DNA of 64,000 nucleotides from Tragulus kanchil (taxonomy: Eukaryota > Chordata > Mammalia > Artiodactyla > Tragulidae): NCBI GenBank assembly GCA_022376925.1, contig JAIOJX010000027.1, positions 16,137,471-16,201,470 on the forward strand. The letters are read 5' to 3'. Made by a program: the position numbers and the translations under genes. Numbering within the stretch: position 1 is the stretch's first letter; every line of letters starts with the position of its first letter. Below the pieces are notes generated by a model, which was not told where the DNA came from, searched no databases, and saw only the letters and a program-made list of their open reading frames with translations. Below are positions 1 to 9,647 of this stretch, piece by piece.

Positions 1-283
1 GCTCCCCCGACCCCCGCCACCGCCACCACCTCGCGCCGCAGCGGCCCCCGCCCCCGCCGCCCGCCGCCCCGGGCAGCGGCCCCCCGCTCGGGGCCAGGGG
101 CCTCGCGAGCAGGCCGACCGCGAGGCACGTCCACCACCACTACGTCCACCACCACGCCGGCCCGCGGGCCAGGGAGGACGCGGAGGCCGAGGCCGCCCAG
201 CGGGCGCGCGGCCCCTGCCCGGCCCCTGGAGGCGCCGACCACGCCTGCTGCGCCCCCGAGCCCCCGGCGGCCGCAGCGCTCGG
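1..283 (+). CDS. AXIN2: AXIN2 coding exon with His-rich motif (5' end outside window)
   Basis: The frame opens at base 3 and runs to a donor GTGGGT at 284, leaving two bases of a Gly codon (phase 2). It encodes a Pro/Ala/Arg-rich stretch and then HVHHHYVHHH (codons at 126-155), the histidine motif known in this part of AXIN2, followed by an acidic, alanine-rich segment and CPAPGG. The end of the exon is strongly GC-driven (AAAAL-type codons) and shorter than the human segment I remember. The base composition is extreme, about three quarters G+C. The upstream boundary is not in the window. Confidence 0.9.
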
Positions 284-391
284 GTGGGTGTCCGGGTGGG
301 AGGGGCGGGCCGGGGCGGCGCGGAGGGGCCGAGGTGGGGGCCGGGGCGGCGGGGGCTGGGCCTGCAGTGGACGCGTCCTCTGGTCCCGCAG

Positions 392-586
392 GGGCCACCG
401 GGGCGGGCCGGTCCTCCGGCGGAGCGGGCGAGGCGCGGAGCCGGGCCCCGCCGGGCCGGCCAGGGAAGCGGGGGCCCCCTGCGGAGCGGGCCCCCTGCAG
501 GCGCCGGGGGAGCCGGCGGACAGGACGCAGGACGCGTGGCAGTGGGTGCTGGAGGGCCAGCGGCCCGGGAAGCCCAGGCCGCACGG
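392..586 (+). CDS. AXIN2: AXIN2 195-nt cassette exon (65 codons)
   Basis: The acceptor AG is at 390-391 and the donor GTAAGC starts at 587. The exon is 195 nt and phase 2 at both ends, so skipping it keeps the frame; from memory, human AXIN2 isoform 2 lacks exactly 65 residues here. The frame is fixed by the conserved stretch DRTQDAWQWVLEGQRPGKP near the 3' end, with a Gly/Pro/Ala-rich linker before it. Two other frames also stay open because of high GC, but they do not match the family. The region lies between the beta-catenin-binding part and DIX and is probably disordered. Confidence 0.92.
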
Positions 587-841
587 GTAAGCGGCCCGCG
601 GGGCTCTGCCCGCGCATGGGGGCGGGTGGCTCCTGGCCGGCAGCGGGCCCTGCCCTCCCGCCCCGGCGGCCGGACCGGGCAGACCTCAGACGCGCCGCCC
701 GCTGAGACCCTGCTCCCGTTAGGGCTGAGTTACTGTTTCTGCTCTGAAGGCGGGACAGAGAACGCAATAGCGAGGGTCGTTTTCCAGTTTCTCTAACCGC
801 ATTCCTTTCCTCGGCTTCCTCTCTCCCGCTTCCTTCTTCAG

Positions 842-1078
842 CGCCCAAGGCAGCGCCAAGCGGGCTTACCCCGGGGAGTCGGCCCGCACGTCCCCGGCCG
901 AGCGGGCCGGCCGCCACCACCTGTGGGCGGCCAGCGCCGGGCACCCCCGCCCCGCCCCCCGCGCCCACCCGTTCGCCCAGGACCCCGCCGGGCCGCCCCT
1001 GCCCCCGCCCAACACCCTGGCCCAGCTGGAGGAGGCGTGCCGCCGGCTGGCCGAAGTGTCCAGGCCCCCGAAGCAGCG
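842..1078 (+). CDS. AXIN2: AXIN2 exon with conserved TLAQLEEACRRLAEV helix
   Basis: The acceptor AG is at 840-841 after a CT-rich tract, and the donor GTGAGT starts at 1079. The 237-nt exon encodes AYPGESARTSPAERAGRHHLW, a Pro/Ala-rich spacer, then PPNTLAQLEEACRRLAEV and RPPKQR. The charged helix is the best-conserved element of this inter-domain region. Phase 2 at both ends. GC content is very high but there is no frameshift. Confidence 0.95.
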
Positions 1079-1332
1079 GTGAGTGGCCGGGCGGCAGCGG
1101 TGAGGGGCAGGGGCGGGTCCCGAGTTGGAGGGTCCCCCGGCCAGAAGAGGCTCCGTGAGTTCCGGCCGCTCTGGAGCGCTCGCTGGGGCAGCGTCCAGGC
1201 ACGGCACTGCCCGGCCCCGGTCCGCTGTCTGCACGCGGCCAGGGTGGGGCTCCCAGCGCTGAAGCTGGCGGCGAGAGAGCGGGCTCTCCTGGCCCGGGCG
1301 GGCAGCCTTCCTCTAAGCCCTCCTGTCCTCAG

Positions 1333-1428
1333 GTGCTGCGCCGCCGGCCAGCCGAGGGACAGGAACCCCCCGGCCCCCAGTCAGCTGGGCCCCGCGTCAC
1401 TCTCCGGCCTGAGCCTGCCTTCGGAAGA
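1333..1428 (+). CDS. AXIN2: AXIN2 short 96-nt linker exon
   Basis: The acceptor AG is at 1331-1332 and the donor GTGAGT at 1429. It encodes RCCAAGQPRDRN followed by a Ser/Pro/Leu-rich linker ending LSLPSE(D), in the place where human AXIN2 has RCCVASQQRDRN (from memory). The exon holds 32 codons and is phase 2 on both sides. It leads straight to the DIX domain exon. Confidence 0.93.
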
Positions 1429-1960
1429 GTGAGTGTCCGCCCGCCCAGAGGCCTTGCGTTTCAGGGTGTTCGCTGTCAGGGACTGTGGTATCTGAAAACT
1501 TCTTCCGTCTGTGAAGCCACCTTGACTTACCCTCTGGACAGGGCAGTGAACCCCGATGGTGCCAGAGAGGAGGGTCTTGAAAAGCCCGGTCGACACGGAG
1601 ACGTGCAGGGTGACTGGTCTCCACACATCCACGCTCCTCCCCGGGGTGGTGGCTGACCGCAGGCGGGTGGCCGGAGAGCCCTGACTGGGGGGAAGGTGGT
1701 TCCGTGCCCCGGAGGGCCGGCAGGTTGAGAGCCGTCTCTGAGTGGCCGAGCGGGCAGACGTCCTCCTTGCTGAGGGATGGGGAGGCTGCAGAGCGCCCGC
1801 TGGCCCTGCTGGCCCCAGGGCTCCTGTCGTAAGCCTCCACTTGTAGCTGGGCCGGGAAGCCTGCCTTCGTTGAATTTCAGGATGGTGTGTTGAAAGAGGG
1901 GTTGGCCACAGAGATGGAAAGTGGCCTAAGCCACATTATTTTTTATTACTTCCTAATTGT

Positions 1961-2201
1961 GGCCTCCTTTATTGGTCCTTTATTTATTTCTTTTCATCCA
2001 TTTTTATTCTTCGGCCTGTGTGGGCCTCTCTCACTGCAGAGCACCGGCTCTGGGCGCATGCGCTCCAGAGTGCTGGCTGGTTACTGGGCACACCCATCCG
2101 GCTGCTCCGCGGCACGTGGGATCCTCCCGGGCCAGGGACTGAACCGGTGCCCGTTGCACTGCAAGGCGGACTCTTTACCCACTGGGCCACCAGGGAAGCC
2201 C
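1961..2201 (-). mobile_element. CHR-type SINE (D1 copy 1)
   Basis: In reverse orientation: a GGGAAGCCC-type head at 2193-2201, a pol III B-box region (GGTTCAGTCCCTGG reversed), and a tail rich in TTTATT. It sits in an AXIN2 intron, antisense. Confidence 0.9.
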
Positions 2202-3098
2202 CCTAAACCATTTTAGATCTTAGTTCTTAGCTTCTCTGTCATGAGCAATGGAGAGTGTTCCAAGTGAGAAAAACCTGAACTGTGTTTTACTTGGTTGACC
2301 TTCAGCTGACCAGCTGTCTGGACCTGCACTTGTGTTTTTCTTCTTTGAGCCATTCCACAAAAGCTCAGAGGCTGCAGTGCTAACGGGTGGTCCTCACCCC
2401 CGAGCTGTGCCGCCCCCGGGGTGGGCCCGGGCATGCCTGGTTTGTGCCATCCCTGGATAGAGACAGAGACTGCGGACCCTGGTTGGGGCGAGTGTGGTGT
2501 CCAGGTTGTGCTGGGAGCGTTTCTTCTCTCATCTGTGCCCCGTGGGTGTCCTGGTCAGTCTCTCCCTGGGTGGAGGGAAAGGTCCCGGTGTGCCTCGCAG
2601 AGGTGAGCAGAGGCGGACCTTGCACGGCGCCGCCGGCGTGGCTGCCCCCACCCAGACGCCGGCACGCCGGGGCGGGCAGGGCGGGGGCGCTGGGTGCGCA
2701 CAGCTGCGGCCTCGCGGGCCCTGGAAGACACGGTTTGCAGGGCCCCTGGGCGTGCGTGCTCTGCTGCCTTCAGGTGGGACTGCGGCCCTTTCCCCCCGCC
2801 GGGACCCGGGGGAGAGCCCTGACTGGGGGGAAGGTGGTTCCGTGCCCCGGAGGGCCGGCAGGTTGAGAGCCGTCTCTGAGTGGCCGAGCGGGCAGACGTC
2901 CTCCTTGCTGAGGGATGGGGAGGCTGCAGAGCGCCCGCTGGCCCTGCTGGCCCCAGGGCTCCTGTCGTAAGCCTCCACTTGTAGCTGGGCCGGGAAGCCT
3001 GCCTTCGTTGAATTTCAGGATGGTGTGTTGAAAGAGGGGTTGGCCACAGAGATGGAAAGTGGCCTAAGCCACATTATTTTTTATTACTTCCTAATTGT

Positions 3099-3339
3099 GG
3101 CCTCCTTTATTGGTCCTTTATTTATTTCTTTTCATCCATTTTTATTCTTCGGCCTGTGTGGGCCTCTCTCACTGCAGAGCACCGGCTCTGGGCGCATGCG
3201 CTCCAGAGTGCTGGCTGGTTACTGGGCACACCCATCCGGCTGCTCCGCGGCACGTGGGATCCTCCCGGGCCAGGGACTGAACCGGTGCCCGTTGCACTGC
3301 AAGGCGGACTCTTTACCCACTGGGCCACCAGGGAAGCCC
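3099..3339 (-). mobile_element. CHR-type SINE (D1 copy 2)
   Basis: Identical copy of 1961-2201 carried by D1, not an independent insertion. Confidence 0.9.
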
Positions 3340-3948
3340 CCTAAACCATTTTAGATCTTAGTTCTTAGCTTCTCTGTCATGAGCAATGGAGAGTGTTCCA
3401 AGTGAGAAAAACCTGAACTGTGTTTTACTTGGTTGACCTTCAGCTGACCAGCTGTCTGGACCTGCACTTGTGTTTTTCTTCTTTGAGCCATTCCACAAAA
3501 GCTCAGAGGCTGCAGTGCTAACGGGTGGTCCTCACCCCCGAGCTGTGCCGCCCCCGGGGTGGGCCCGGGCATGCCTGGTTTGTGCCATCCCTGGATAGAG
3601 ACAGAGACTGCGGACCCTGGTTGGGGCGAGTGTGGTGTCCAGGTTGTGCTGGGAGCGTTTCTTCTCTCATCTGTGCCCCGTGGGTGTCCTGGTCAGTCTC
3701 TCCCTGGGTGGAGGGAAAGGTCCCGGTGTGCCTCGCAGAGGTGAGCAGAGGCGGACCTTGCACGGCGCCGCCGGCGTGGCTGCCCCCACCCAGACGCCGG
3801 CACGCCGGGGCGGGCAGGGCGGGGGCGCTGGGTGCGCACAGCTGCGGCCTCGCGGGCCCTGGAAGACACGGTTTGCAGGGCCCCTGGGCGTGCGTGTGCT
3901 CTGCTGCCTTCAGGTGGGGGACGTGCGGCCTTTCCCTCTCGTTTCCAG

Positions 3949-4116
3949 CCACAGGGAGCCCAGGAAGCTGGCCGGCGTGCACACTCTCCAGGCCAGTGAG
4001 CTGGTGGTCACTTACTTCTTCTGCGGGGAGGAGATCCCCTACCGGCGGATGCTGAAGGCGCAGAGCCTGACCCTGGGCCACTTTAAAGAGCAGCTCAGCA
4101 AGAAGGGAAACTACCG
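3949..4116 (+). CDS. AXIN2: AXIN2 DIX-domain exon, first half (authentic copy)
   Basis: The acceptor AG is at 3947-3948 after a pyrimidine tract, and the donor GTAAGC at 4117; the exon is 168 nt. It encodes DHREPRKLAGVHTLQASEL, then VVTYFFCGEEIPYRRMLKAQ, then SLTLGHFKEQLSKKGNYR. This is the N-terminal half of the DIX fold, the head-to-tail polymerisation module that lets Axin form filaments with itself and Dishevelled. The frame is intact. A damaged second copy lies 1151 bp downstream (5106-5267); this one has the undamaged 5' end and is the one to trust. Confidence 0.97.
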
Positions 4117-5105
4117 GTAAGCGTCCTGTGCGTGTCCCTTGCTCCGGAGTCCGCGCGGGACCAGCAGCCGGGCTCACCCCGGGCCTGGCCAGACCTGGGG
4201 GGTCGGCTGGGGGGGGCCGCCCGAGGCCTGGCTCTGTCTCCTCTCCTCGTCCCTCCACCCTTCCCAGAAATATCGCAGCGGCAGCGGCACTGGGGAGGGC
4301 TCTCTTTCTAGCAGGTGAACGAAACTCAGGGGCAAGGGGGTGGCCGGCTTTCTCAGGAGGACCTGGCGGAAGCCGGAAAGGGAGAGGCCGGGAGGAGGGT
4401 GAAGGGAGGAGGGGGTGACTGAGAGCTGCAAGGCTGCCCTGCCGTCCACACTCAGGGCTCGGGCTGCGGAGACCACCGCCCGCGGCAGGGCGGCATCGTG
4501 CCCCTCCGCCTCTGGGTCCGGGGTGCGTGGCTGGCCGTGGAGAAAGGGCAGGGCCTGTAGGCGGGCACAGGGGCACAGGGCCGCTCGCTCTTCCTGCCGG
4601 GCGCTGGGGAAGGGACCCTGCGGGCTGTGCCGGAGCGGAGGGCTGGCCCCGGACACCACTCGCTCGCTCTTCCCTCAACGCTGGGCCCGTGGGGACCCCG
4701 CCCCGGTTCACCCACAGCCCTGCCCGCCCTTCCCGGCGGCCTCCAGCCCAGAGGAGCGCGTGGGCTCTGTCCACTGGGTCCCGGTGCCGCGTGCAGGGCT
4801 GCGACGAGGCTTGGGGGCGGCGGGGGTGCAGGGCAGGTCCGCTGGTCAGAGCGGAGCCCAGCTGTGGCCTGGAGGCTGCCGCCCCGAGCGAGGAAGGGAG
4901 CGGGAGAACTCTAGCGTCACTTAGCAACCGACCTGCCTGCCGGTGCGCGCCCGCTCTGGACCCGCGGGCCCCTCCGAGCCGAGACCCCAGCCCGCCAGCG
5001 CAGGCTTCCGGTGTCCCAGAGCGGCTCTGTCGCTGGGGGACCCTGGGCGTGCGTGTGCTCTGCTGCCTTCAGGTGGGGACGTGCGGCCTTTCCTCTCGTT
5101 TCCAG

Positions 5106-5267
5106 CCACAGGGCCCAGGAAGCTGGCCGGCACACTCTCCAGGCCAGTGAGCTGGTGGTCACTTACTTCTTCTGCGGGGAGGAGATCCCCTACCGGCGGA
5201 TGCTGAAGGCGCAGAGCCTGACCCTGGGCCACTTTAAAGAGCAGCTCAGCAAGAAGGGAAACTACCG
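5106..5267 (+). pseudogene. AXIN2: Duplicated AXIN2 DIX exon copy with two compensating deletions
   Basis: This is a second copy of exon 3949-4116 inside the tandem duplication 3882-6188. It keeps the acceptor AG at 5104-5105 and a donor GTAAGC at 5268. It lacks 2 nt in the GGGAGCCC run and 4 nt in GGCGTGCAC, so about ten codons read in a shifted frame (DHRAQEAGRHTLQ) before the frame is restored at LQASEL. Total length is 162 nt. Because the damage sits within about 100 bp of the copy junction, I take it as an assembly or base-calling artefact, not a real extra exon. Confidence 0.85.
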
Positions 5268-6344
5268 GTAAGCGTCCTGTGCGTGTCCCTTGCTCCGGAG
5301 TCCGCGCGGGACCAGCAGCCGGGCTCACCCCGGGCCTGGCCAGACCTGGGGGGTCGGCTGGGGGGGGCCGCCCGAGGCCTGGCTCTGTCTCCTCTCCTCG
5401 TCCCTCCACCCTTCCCAGAAATATCGCAGCGGCAGCGGCACTGGGGAGGGCTCTCTTTCTAGCAGGTGAACGAAACTCAGGGGCAAGGGGGTGGCCGGCT
5501 TTCTCAGGAGGACCTGGCGGAAGCCGGAAAGGGAGAGGCCGGGAGGAGGGTGAAGGGAGGAGGGGGTGACTGAGAGCTGCAAGGCTGCCCTGCCGTCCAC
5601 ACTCAGGGCTCGGGCTGCGGAGACCACCGCCCGCGGCAGGGCGGCATCGTGCCCCTCCGCCTCTGGGTCCGGGGTGCGTGGCTGGCCGTGGAGAAAGGGC
5701 AGGGCCTGTAGGCGGGCACAGGGGCACAGGGCCGCTCGCTCTTCCTGCCGGGCGCTGGGGAAGGGACCCTGCGGGCTGTGCCGGAGCGGAGGGCTGGCCC
5801 CGGACACCACTCGCTCGCTCTTCCCTCAACGCTGGGCCCGTGGGGACCCCGCCCCGGTTCACCCACAGCCCTGCCCGCCCTTCCCGGCGGCCTCCAGCCC
5901 AGAGGAGCGCGTGGGCTCTGTCCACTGGGTCCCGGTGCCGCGTGCAGGGCTGCGACGAGGCTTGGGGGCGGCGGGGGTGCAGGGCAGGTCCGCTGGTCAG
6001 AGCGGAGCCCAGCTGTGGCCTGGAGGCTGCCGCCCCGAGCGAGGAAGGGAGCGGGAGAACTCTAGCGTCACTTAGCAACCGACCTGCCTGCCGGTGCGCG
6101 CCCGCTCTGGACCCGGCGGGCCCCCCTCCGGAGCCCGAGACCCCCAGCCCGCCAGCGCAGGCTTCCGGTGTCCCAGAGCGGCTCTGTCTGCGGGGCAGGG
6201 CGGGGCCCAGGGCCGGGACAGTGCAGGTGACTGGCCGCGGGGCCTGGGGTGGCCTGGGGTCTTCCTGGGTCGCACCTGGAAGCTGAGCCAAGGGATGGGG
6301 CGACGGGCCTGGCTCCTCTTACCTTGAACAGACAGGCGAGACCG

Positions 6345-8652
6345 GTGGCACCGGTGCCCCTCCGGGGACCCAGTGTGCGCTCACCTGGGCTCGGCTGGCC
6401 TTTGAGTGGAGCCGCAGGTGGCCTTCCGGGTAGGGCCTGGAGCGTGGGGCAGGGGCCGCCCCCACCTGCCCCTCCGGCCACGGCTGGCTCTGATGCCGTC
6501 CCTCCCGGGCACGCTGGGGCTGCTGGGCTGCGAAGCCCTCGTCTTCCTCGAGCTCACGGGCTCCGCTCGTGTTCTTTGCTGGTTGGATCAGGCTTGGCGA
6601 GTGGGCCCTCCCGGCCGCCCGTCTGCTCCGCGGGCCTCTGGGGCCGCAGCCGGAGCCCTGCGCCTGGGTCGGGGCGCGGCGGGCGGGGTGGTGCTGCCCT
6701 GCTCACATTGCACGCGCCCCCCGAAGCCCAGCGAGGCCAGGACCCCGGCTGTACGGGGTCACGTCGGCGTGGCTGGGGCCCGGAGCAGCGCAGCCCCGCC
6801 CGACAGGCCGGCGGTCAGGGGAAAGCGGTGTCGCCGCATGAAGCGGGTCACAGTGGCGAGAAGCCAGGGGCGGCGCCTTTGAAGTCTCGGGCGGGTGGCG
6901 GGGGGCATCGGAGCCTCTCCGGGGAAACAGCTGGCGTGTGTCCTGCCACCTCCACCCCGTCCATGGCGCCCCGCCTCCCGCGGGCTCCCCGGGACCAGCG
7001 TCTTGAGCGCTGGAGCCCGGGCCGGCCGGGAGGGAGCCCGCCCTCTGAGTCGCTCCAGTTTTTCGGGTGCTGGGCCTCACCGCCTGCGCCAGCGCTCGGC
7101 CTGCCTTCATCGAGGAGGAAGGACCGTTGGCCTAACCCAGGGGGTGTCAAAAGCTTTTTAGAGAGAAAAGACAAGAACGGAAAACCACCGCGGCCCTGAC
7201 GCACAACGGTTTTCTTTTGAGAAGTGACTCCCCGTCCCCCAGGGGACTGTAAACTGCCCCCCCCGCCCCCCGCCCCCGCACTGAGTGGCTTTTATTGGCT
7301 GAAGATGACTGCACGCAGGGGCCAGCTTAGTCCAGCTGAGGGTCTCCCTGGCCGGGGACAGTGGAGTCGGAGGCCTTGGCTTAGTGTCCCAGGCAGGGGC
7401 TCAGGTGGGCCTGGTGGACAGGACACCAGCTGTTTCAGATGTGACCCTCTGGGGACAGGCTGGTCACCTGCACACAAGCAGCTTCAAGAAGGAAGGCGGG
7501 TGGCACGGTGCCCTCCGGGACCCAGTGTGCGCTCACCTGGGCTCGGCTGGCCTTTGAGTGGAGCCGCAGGTGGCCTTCCGGGTAGGGCCTGTAGCGTGGG
7601 GCAGGGGCCGCCCCCACCTGCCCCTCCGGCCACGGCTGGCTCTGATGCCGTCCCTCCCGGGCACGCTGGGGCTGCTGGGCTGCGAAGCCCTCGTCTTCCT
7701 CGAGCTCACGGGCTCCGCTCGTGTTCTTTGCTGGTTGGATCAGGCTTGGCGAGTGGGCCCTCCCGGCCGCCCGTCTGCTCCGCGGGCCTCTGGGGCCGCA
7801 GCCGGAGCCCTGCGCCTGGGTCGGGGCGCGGCGGGCGGGGTGGTGCTGCCCTGCTCACATTGCACGCGCCCCCCGAAGCCCAGCGAGGCCAGGACCCCGG
7901 CTGTACGGGGTCACGTCGGCGTGGCTGGGGCCCGGAGCAGCGCAGCCCCGCCCGACGGGCCCGGGGCGGTCAGGGGAAAGCGGTGTCGCCGCATGAAGCG
8001 GGTCACAGTGGCGAGAAGCCAGGGGCGGCGCCTTTGAAGTCTCGGGCGGGTGGCGGGGGGCATCGGAGCCTCTCCGGGGAAACAGCTGGCGTGTGTCCTG
8101 CCACCTCCACCCCGTCCATGGCGCCCCGCCTCCCGCGGGCTCCCCGGGACCAGCGTCTTGAGCGCTGGAGCCCGGGCCGGCCGGGAGGGAGCCCGCCCTC
8201 TGAGTCGCTCCAGTTTTTCGGGTGCTGGGCCTCACCGCCTGCGCCAGCGCTCGGCCTGCCTTCATCGAGGAGGAAGGACCGTTGGCCTAACCCAGGGGGT
8301 GTCAAAAGCTTTTTAGAGAGAAAAGACAAGAACGGAAAACCACCGCGGCCCTGACGCACAACGGTTTTCTTTTGAGAAGTGACTCCCCGTCCCCCAGGGG
8401 ACTGTAAACTGCCCCCCCCGCCCCCCGCCCCCGCACTGAGTGGCTTTTATTGGCTGAAGATGACTGCACGCAGGGGCCAGCTTAGTCCAGCTGAGGGTCT
8501 CCCTGGCCGGGGACAGTGGAGTCGGAGGCCTTGGCTTAGTGTCCCAGGCAGGGGCTCAGGTGGGCCTGGTGGACAGGACACCAGCTGTTTCAGATGTGAC
8601 CCTCTGGGGACAGGCTGGTCACCTGCACACAAGCAGCTTCAAGAAGGAAGGC
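6345..8652 (+). repeat. Duplication D3: copies 6345-7494 and 7500-8652
   Basis: Offset 1152-1155 bp, inside the last AXIN2 intron. The main internal difference is CAGGCCGGCGG (6804) against CGGGCCCGGGGCGG (7956). Confidence 0.97.
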
Positions 8653-9224
8653 CGGGGTGGGACCCAAGGGGCTTCCGGTCCACAGCAGAACAGGGGTCTT
8701 GGCATTTGACTCTGGGTGGGGGGACCGGGCGGCGGGGAGGGGAGCGGGGTCTCAGTGGCCGCAGCCCGGAAGCAGGGGGCTGCTCGCCTCTGGATGGCCA
8801 CAGCAGCTGCTCCCCGCGGTGCCCGAGCCCGGCCAGGACAGTGGGCGCCTGGGTGCTGGGGGGCAGGAGGGTCCTGGGGACGGCCTTCCACAGGCGTCAC
8901 CGGGTCAGGGTGGGTGCGTCCGGGGCTCTCTGAGGGGCCCCCTCCCCGGGCGCGCTCTGCCAGCCCCCTGGGACACAGGGAGAAGCAGCGCCCGCTCGAC
9001 TGTCCCGGGCTGAAGGCTGCCGCCGTGCGGGGCGTCCAGCCTGCCACCTCCGGGCCACCCACCTGGCTCTGCGCTTTTCCCAGCCCGGGCAGCCCTCGGG
9101 GGGCTCTCCGGCCACCAGCTCTGGCAGCATCCTCGAGACCCCGAGGTCCCCCTGTGTTGACAGGTGCTCAAGCCAGGTAGAAAGTGCGCCTTCACCAAGC
9201 CGCGTGTCGGGTTTTTCTTTTAAG

Positions 9225-9351
9225 GTATTACTTCAAAAAGGCGAGCGACGAGTTCGCGTGCGGAGCCGTGTTCGAGGAGGTCTGGGACGACGAGGTGGTT
9301 CTGCCCATGTACGAGGGCCGGATCCTGGGCAAGGTGGAGAGGATTGACTGA
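9225..9351 (+). CDS. AXIN2: AXIN2 terminal coding exon, second half of DIX and stop
   Basis: The acceptor AG is at 9223-9224 after TTTTTCTTTTA. The first base completes the Arg codon, then the exon reads [37 protein letters not shown] and ERID, with TGA at 9349-9351. This is the C-terminal half of DIX and carries the acidic interface and the terminal strand. Human AXIN2 has EEIWEDETVLP where this has [11 protein letters not shown] (from memory), all conservative changes. It is single-copy and undamaged. Confidence 0.98.
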
Positions 9352-9477
9352 GCCCTGGCCCGGCTCGTGCCACGTGGGCTGAAGCCCTGGCCCACGTACG
9401 AGGGCCGGATGCCGGGCGAGACGGGGAGGATCAGCTGAGCCCCAGGGCCGGCTCGGACCGGGGCGGCCCAAGCCCTC
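9304..9477 (+). repeat. Diverged 87-bp tandem duplication of the last AXIN2 codons, stop included
   Basis: Positions 9304-9390 (from the CCC of the final DIX strand through TGA and 39 nt of UTR) align without gaps to 9391-9477. Over the first 50 bases there are about ten mismatches, and an in-phase TGA is kept (9436-9438). The second unit would read PTYEGRMPGETGRIS. It is clearly older than the 1.1-kb duplications, which are nearly identical. It is untranslated because the first TGA precedes it. Confidence 0.8.
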
Positions 9478-9641
9478 AACGCCAGCCTGGAGGGGAGTGA
9501 CCTCGACAGCCAGCTGAGCGGACCCCGAGCCAGGGAAGACGCCGAAGGCTGAGGCCGGCCCCCGGGCCCTCCGGAGGGCAGGGCAGGTCGGCCTTTGTGG
9601 TTCCCGAGCTGGGCTCTGTGATGAGGAAGCCGGAACTATTT

Positions 9642-9647
9642 ATTAAA
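9642..9647 (+). promoter_or_regulatory. Possible proximal poly(A) signal ATTAAA
   Basis: An ATTAAA lies inside an AU-rich island (ACTATTTATTAAAC, which also contains ATTTA), 290 nt after the stop. Use would give a short 3' UTR. There is no strong G/U tract immediately after it, so this is only a candidate. Confidence 0.3.

Larger units (their letters stand above)
1673..3933 (+). repeat. Duplication D1: copies 1673-2795 and 2811-3933
   Basis: Direct tandem repeat with an offset of 1138 bp and near identity. The last 50 bases of the first copy are compressed (GCGTGCTCTG against GCGTGTGCTCTG; GGGACTGCGG against GGGGGACGTGCGG). Confidence 0.97.
1429..3948 (+). other. AXIN2: AXIN2 intron containing duplication D1
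   Basis: The intron lies between the 96-nt linker exon and the first DIX exon. It holds two copies of the same 1.1 kb, each with one CHR-type SINE. If the duplication is collapsed the intron is about 1.38 kb. No coding or RNA gene is seen in it. Confidence 0.85.
3882..6188 (+). repeat. Duplication D2: copies 3882-5032 and 5041-6188
   Basis: Offset 1159 bp at the start and 1151 bp after the exon deletions. It includes the DIX exon. Small deletions lie in the head of copy 2 (exon) and in the tail of copy 1 (4965-4990, compressed C/G runs); the middle is identical. Confidence 0.97.
4117..9224 (+). other. AXIN2: AXIN2 last intron containing duplications D2 (part) and D3
   Basis: The apparent length of 5.1 kb contains the second DIX exon copy and both copies of D3. 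The collapsed length would be about 2.8 kb. The sequence is GC-rich, and the long open frames on both strands are a consequence of composition. The single-copy stretch 8653-9224 shows no recognisable element. Confidence 0.8.

Noticed and set aside
3518..6291. Very long minus-strand frames (469 and 456 codons) across AXIN2 introns and the DIX exon
   Set aside because: They are antisense to a certain exon, in very GC-rich DNA where stops are rare, cross the duplication junction and are Pro/Ala/Arg/Gly-rich with no family resemblance.
6249..8354. Plus-strand frames of 316 and 376 codons in the last AXIN2 intron
   Set aside because: They are composition-driven, duplicated by D3, lack splice support and are antisense to equally long frames.
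1..9351. Identification as AXIN1
   Set aside because: The DIX residues VVTYFFCGEEIPYRR and the ending LGKVERID fit AXIN2. The gene-poor flank also differs from the dense neighbourhood I remember after AXIN1.
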